Shown: positions 60,899 through 64,000 of the stretch, piece after piece
Numbering within the stretch: the stretch's first letter is position 1
Layout of the letters: every line of letters starts with the position of its first letter
Assembly (NCBI RefSeq): GCF_029632765.1
Contig: NZ_CP121247.1
Coordinates: 1,488,001 to 1,552,000 of the forward strand
From: Arcanobacterium wilhelmae
GTDB taxonomy: Bacteria; Actinomycetota; Actinomycetes; Actinomycetales; Actinomycetaceae
Direction of reading: 5' to 3'
DNA: 64,000 bases
Notes under the pieces: generated by a model
The model's database searches: none
The model's input: the letters and a program-made list of their open reading frames with translations, nothing else
What the model was told of the DNA's origin: nothing
Position numbers and translations under genes: made by a program

Positions 60899-62620
60899 GT
60901 GCAGATTCTTCACCGTGCAAACGAAACACACGAGTGGTGGCGGGAGGCGGTGATCTACCAGATCTATCCGCGGTCTTTCGCCTCCTCGGGCGGGCCGATC
61001 GGCGATCTTGGCGGGATCACCTCGCGCCTGGGGTATATCAAGCAGCTCGGCGCGGACGCAATCTGGCTTTCACCGTTCTACCGTTCCCCGCAGAAGGACG
61101 CCGGCTACGATGTGGCCGACTACCGCAGTGTGGATCCGATGTTCGGCGATAACCACGCTGCCGAAGCCATGATCGAAAAAGCCCACCTGCTGGATTTGAA
61201 GGTGATCGTGGATCTCGTACCGAATCACACTTCCGACCAGCACGCCTGGTTCCAAGCTGCGCTCGCCGGCGGAAAGGACGCCCCCGAGCGCGCCCACTAC
61301 TGGTTCCGCGACGGCAAGGGCGAGGGAGGGAATGAGCCGCCGAACGACTGGCTTTCCGTATTCGGCGGACCCGCGTGGACGCGCGTGAAGGACCGCGCCG
61401 ACGCGCCCGGCTCCCCGTGGGAAAACGACGATTCGTGGTACCTGCACCTGTTCGATTCTTCCCAGCCGGATCTGAACTGGACCGATCCGGCCGTGCACGA
61501 AGAATTCAACTCGATTCTGCGCTACTGGCTCGATCGCGGCGCCGACGGCTTCCGCGTGGACGTCGCTCACGGGCTTGCGAAGGATCCTGAGCTTCCCGAT
61601 TGGCAGTACCACTGGGATATGGTCTCCGGCGGTAGCGAGGTGCCCGAGAACGTGCCGGCTCCCCCACAGTGGAACCGGCCCGAAGTTCACGAGATTTACC
61701 GCGAGTGGCGCGGGGTGCTCAACGACTACGGCCAGCCGGCCCTCGTCGCCGAGGCGTGGCTTGGCGACCCGAAAGACATGAAGCTCTATGTCCGTCGCGA
61801 CGAGATGAGCCAGGCGTTCAACTTCGACTTCCTGATCTCTCCGTTTGAGGAGGCTGCCTACCGCAAGGTGATCGCCGAGTCGCTGGCGGAGATGGACGCC
61901 GTGGGCGCACCTACCACGTGGGTGCTGTCCAACCACGACGTCGTTCGTGCGGCTTCCCGCTTCGGCCTGAGCACAATGGGCAAGGGACCGAACGGGATCC
62001 GTGCGTGGGAGGAGCAGCCGGATGCCGCACTCGGCGCTCGCCGTGCGCTGGCCGCGCACGCGCTCCAGGCCGCACTCCCAGGCTCGCTGTACATCTACCA
62101 GGGCGAGGAACTCTCCCTGCCCGAGCACACCAGCCTTCCCGACGAGGTGCGCCAGGATCCCACGTTCTTCCGCACGAACGGGGCCGAGGCCGGCCGTGAC
62201 GGTTGCCGTGTGCCGCTCCCCTGGCTCGCGGAGCACCCGAGCTTCGGGTTCTCACCCGACGGTTCCTCCTGGCTCCCGCAGCCACACGAGTGGACAGAGC
62301 TCGCAATGGACCGTCAGGCCCTCGATCCGAACTCGTCGCTGAACTTCTTCAAGAAGATGTACCAGCTACGCAAGGTGGTGGGGCTGGGTTCGGCCGAGCT
62401 CCTCGAGGCCGACGGGCCCGGGTTGCATTACGTCTCTCGCGCGCAGGGCCGCGATCCGCTCCACATTGTCACCGCTTTCGATGAGCCAGTGGAGCTTCCG
62501 GCAGGCGCCCGCGTGGTGCTCGCCTCGAGCGAGGTCACGCAGGCTGGAGGCGAGAAGGCCGAGGGATACGTGCCCGCGAACTCCACCGTGTGGTATGTGG
62601 TGGACCGCCAGGGGCTGTAA
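60899..62620 (+). CDS. GH13 alpha-glucosidase (oligo-1,6-glucosidase-like)
   Basis: Protein of 573 aa. GTG at 60899 is preceded by AGGAAGG. Regions are VDLVPNHTS (region I), GFRVDVAHGLAKD (nucleophile Asp near 221), LVAEAWLGD (Glu near 285) and VLSNHDVVR (Asp near 345). The opening WWREAVIYQIYPRSFASSGG matches GH13_30 alpha-glucosidases of actinobacteria. It is cytoplasmic, and with the upstream GH13 enzyme would degrade imported maltodextrin or isomalto-oligosaccharides to glucose. Whether it prefers alpha-1,4 or alpha-1,6 linkages is not clear. Confidence 0.92.
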   Translation: MQILHRANETHEWWREAVIYQIYPRSFASSGGPIGDLGGITSRLGYIKQLGADAIWLSPFYRSPQKDAGYDVADYRSVDPMFGDNHAAEAMIEKAHLLDLKVIVDLVPNHTSDQHAWFQAALAGGKDAPERAHYWFRDGKGEGGNEPPNDWLSVFGGPAWTRVKDRADAPGSPWENDDSWYLHLFDSSQPDLNWTDPAVHEEFNSILRYWLDRGADGFRVDVAHGLAKDPELPDWQYHWDMVSGGSEVPENVPAPPQWNRPEVHEIYREWRGVLNDYGQPALVAEAWLGDPKDMKLYVRRDEMSQAFNFDFLISPFEEAAYRKVIAESLAEMDAVGAPTTWVLSNHDVVRAASRFGLSTMGKGPNGIRAWEEQPDAALGARRALAAHALQAALPGSLYIYQGEELSLPEHTSLPDEVRQDPTFFRTNGAEAGRDGCRVPLPWLAEHPSFGFSPDGSSWLPQPHEWTELAMDRQALDPNSSLNFFKKMYQLRKVVGLGSAELLEADGPGLHYVSRAQGRDPLHIVTAFDEPVELPAGARVVLASSEVTQAGGEKAEGYVPANSTVWYVVDRQGL

Positions 62621-62670
62621 CTGAGGTTGCCTCGCAGGATAATCCTGGAGCGCTCAAACACGTTGCACAC

Positions 62671-62713
62671 ATGAGGTGGCGGCTGGAAGAACACCTTCCA
62701 GCCGCCACCTCAT
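62671..62713. terminator. Bidirectional terminator (GH13 / cnoX)
   Basis: A 19-bp perfect stem (62671-62689 with 62695-62713), loop AACAC, lies between two convergent genes and ends in TT. Confidence 0.92.
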
Positions 62714-62724
62714 TTCGCGTTGTC

Positions 62725-63630
62725 TTAGAACAATGCGGCAGCAAGAGCCTTGCGCGCTGCAGCCACAATCTCCGACTGCTGGCCCAATAGATCAAAGAAC
62801 TCCAGGATTCGGGTGCGCACGCGCTCGCGATCCTCGCCGCTCGTGGCCTTCACGGCCTCGATCAGACGGCCGAGCGCAATATCTGGCCGGGAGGCAAACT
62901 CAATATCCGCCCCCGTGAGCTGCGTTTCGACGTCGTCCATCGGCGCTGCCGCGATCTTTTCCATCATCGCCTGAGCCTGCGCCGGATCCACCATCTGCGG
63001 CATACCGGCCATGCGATCGAGGTAATTCACCTGAGCGAGCGCTGACTGTGCCTCATGATCCTTGGGATCCTGCGCAAGCGCTTTCTCGTAGGCTGCGCGG
63101 GCGGCCGCGTAATCGCCCTTCTTCATTGCCTCTAGGCCCTCCTTGTGGAGCGGAGGAACCTCGGGCTCCTTCACCTCAGCGTTCGGATCGAGCACGCCGT
63201 TAATGCCGTATTGTGCGGCGGAGGCGATGATCTTGTCGATCTGCGGACGCAGATCCGCTTCGCCCGGCAAGCCCTGAACGATCGGCACGGGGTTACCCTG
63301 AAGCAACACCGCGAGCGCCGGAACGCCGTTGACTCCAAACACGCCAGCCACCTGCGGGTGCGCATCCACATCCGCCACCGCCAACTGAATCCGCCCAGCC
63401 TTGGCCGCTACCATTGGGCGCACCATCTCAAGCAACTTCGCCGAGTTATCCGACCGTGGCGACGTAAACGCCACCAGCACCGGCACCTTCATTGAGGTGT
63501 TGACGGCCGTCTGCAATGACTCCTCGGTGAGAGCCACCTCCAGCTTGCCAGGAACAGCCTCCCCTGCCGCAGTGGCCGGCTCCGGCTCGTTCTTTGCCTT
63601 CAGCGTGGACAGATCGAATGCGCCAGCCAT
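62725..63630 (-). CDS. cnoX: CnoX/YbbN-like thioredoxin-TPR co-chaperone
   Basis: Protein of 301 aa. A thioredoxin-like domain (about 30-140) is followed by TPR-like helices (LEAMKKGDYAAARAAYEKALAQDPKDHEAQSALAQV) and a C-terminal YbbN-type helical region (SRPDIALGRLIEAVKA). The redox site CxxC is replaced by SPRSDNS and the whole protein has no cysteine, so it cannot do thiol chemistry; a holdase or client-transfer role is likely. It overlaps the upstream gene stop by one base (TAATG), so they are coupled. Confidence 0.9.
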   Translation of the reverse strand: MAGAFDLSTLKAKNEPEPATAAGEAVPGKLEVALTEESLQTAVNTSMKVPVLVAFTSPRSDNSAKLLEMVRPMVAAKAGRIQLAVADVDAHPQVAGVFGVNGVPALAVLLQGNPVPIVQGLPGEADLRPQIDKIIASAAQYGINGVLDPNAEVKEPEVPPLHKEGLEAMKKGDYAAARAAYEKALAQDPKDHEAQSALAQVNYLDRMAGMPQMVDPAQAQAMMEKIAAAPMDDVETQLTGADIEFASRPDIALGRLIEAVKATSGEDRERVRTRILEFFDLLGQQSEIVAAARKALAAALF

Positions 63631-64000
63631 TACTTGGTCACTTTCATATCGACGATCGACGGCGCGGAAGCGCCAATCACCTGAACTTTGCCCTTCGGAG
63701 GCAGGTAGAACGCCACCTGGCTCGAGTACGTGGTGGCCATCGACTTGCCGATCTCGAAGCTCGGCTTCGCCGGATCCTGGTTCACCCAGCCCGCGAGCTC
63801 ACCGCCCACCGTGAACGTGGCATCGACCTTCGTCTTTTCAAGAGTAGTGGTGTTACGAATCTCGCCCACAACGAGCGCACCGCCGTCTTCCATCGACACA
63901 ACCTGCACGGGGGAATCTCCGGGCGCATATGTAGCGCTCGCCTTTCCAAGATCCTTGATCGAGTTCGACAGTGCCTTGAGCTGCTCGTCGGTCTTCAGGT
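63630..64000 (-). CDS. Hypothetical protein with FxLYD-like domain, cut by window end
   Basis: The reading frame is open to the right edge of the window; only the C-terminal 122 or so codons are visible, so the N-terminus and any signal or membrane anchor are missing. The visible part (VVGEIRNTTTLEKTKVDATFTVGGE, then AGW) resembles FxLYD/DUF-type beta-sandwich domains of surface proteins. Its stop overlaps the cnoX start (TAATG). No function can be assigned from this fragment. Confidence 0.72.
   Translation of the reverse strand, partial: LKTDEQLKALSNSIKDLGKASATYAPGDSPVQVVSMEDGGALVVGEIRNTTTLEKTKVDATFTVGGELAGWVNQDPAKPSFEIGKSMATTYSSQVAFYLPPKGKVQVIGASAPSIVDMKVTK

Overview
The window is high-GC, gene-dense DNA from an actinobacterium. 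The best fit is an animal- or human-associated member of the Actinomycetaceae (Trueperella, Arcanobacterium or Actinomyces-like). The pointers are a Corynebacterium-style SpaABC sortase-assembled pilus, a large secreted sialidase, a mycoredoxin beside uvrD2, the GlgE trehalose-to-glucan pathway, a PPA1309-family protein, UPF0182, and a zinc-independent ribosomal-protein cluster with its MRF-type GTPase. The genus is inferred from gene content, not proven.

Layout. 1-9.6 kb (minus strand): pilus operon in the order shaft pilin, class C sortase, small LPWTG basal-type pilin, giant LPKSG tip-type pilin. 10.1-14.9 kb: one very long secreted sialidase with a lectin-like domain, two SGNH-type domains (one apparently dead), a five-Asp-box sialidase and a strange tryptophan-rich tail. 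14.9-16.3 kb: initiator tRNA and a lower-GC Abi/HEPN-like gene. 16.6-19.2 kb: BrnQ, a triple palindromic repeat and a polysaccharide deacetylase. 19.4-22 kb: zinc-free paralogues of L33, L28, L36 and S14, divergent from an MRF-like GTPase, with Zur-like boxes between. 22.2-24.5 kb: a persulfide-stress operon (small Cys-rich protein, CoA-disulfide reductase-rhodanese fusion, CstR-like repressor) behind a CsoR/CstR operator. 24.7-35.2 kb: conserved actinobacterial housekeeping genes (UPF0182, PPA1309, Lon-like PDZ protease, zincin-like protein, ThiF-like protein, UvrD2, mycoredoxin). 35.3-52.9 kb: glycogen/alpha-glucan metabolism (GlgX, GlgP, GlgE, TreS, maltokinase, GlgB), interrupted by trpS and by a nucleoside hydrolase/NMT1-type ABC transporter locus. 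53-62.6 kb: TraX-like protein, maltodextrin importer MalEFG, a LacI-type regulator and two GH13 alpha-glucosidases. 62.7-64 kb: CnoX/YbbN-like co-chaperone and a protein cut by the window end.

How they fit together. MalEFG plus the GH13 enzymes import and split maltodextrins under LacI-type control. GlgP and GlgX degrade glycogen. TreS, maltokinase, GlgE and GlgB convert trehalose through maltose-1-phosphate to branched glucan. No ABC ATPase is encoded here for either importer, so a shared ATPase elsewhere is inferred. Pilus and sialidase are surface functions aimed at host glycans.

The most unusual signals are (i) a family of six 73-nt imperfect palindromes at four loci, with paired stem changes; (ii) the Trp-rich repeat tail of the sialidase; (iii) an exact TANNNT-N6-start spacing at six genes, suggesting many leaderless mRNAs; and (iv) a structured, unrecognised leader upstream of the ABC lipoprotein/nucleoside hydrolase operon.
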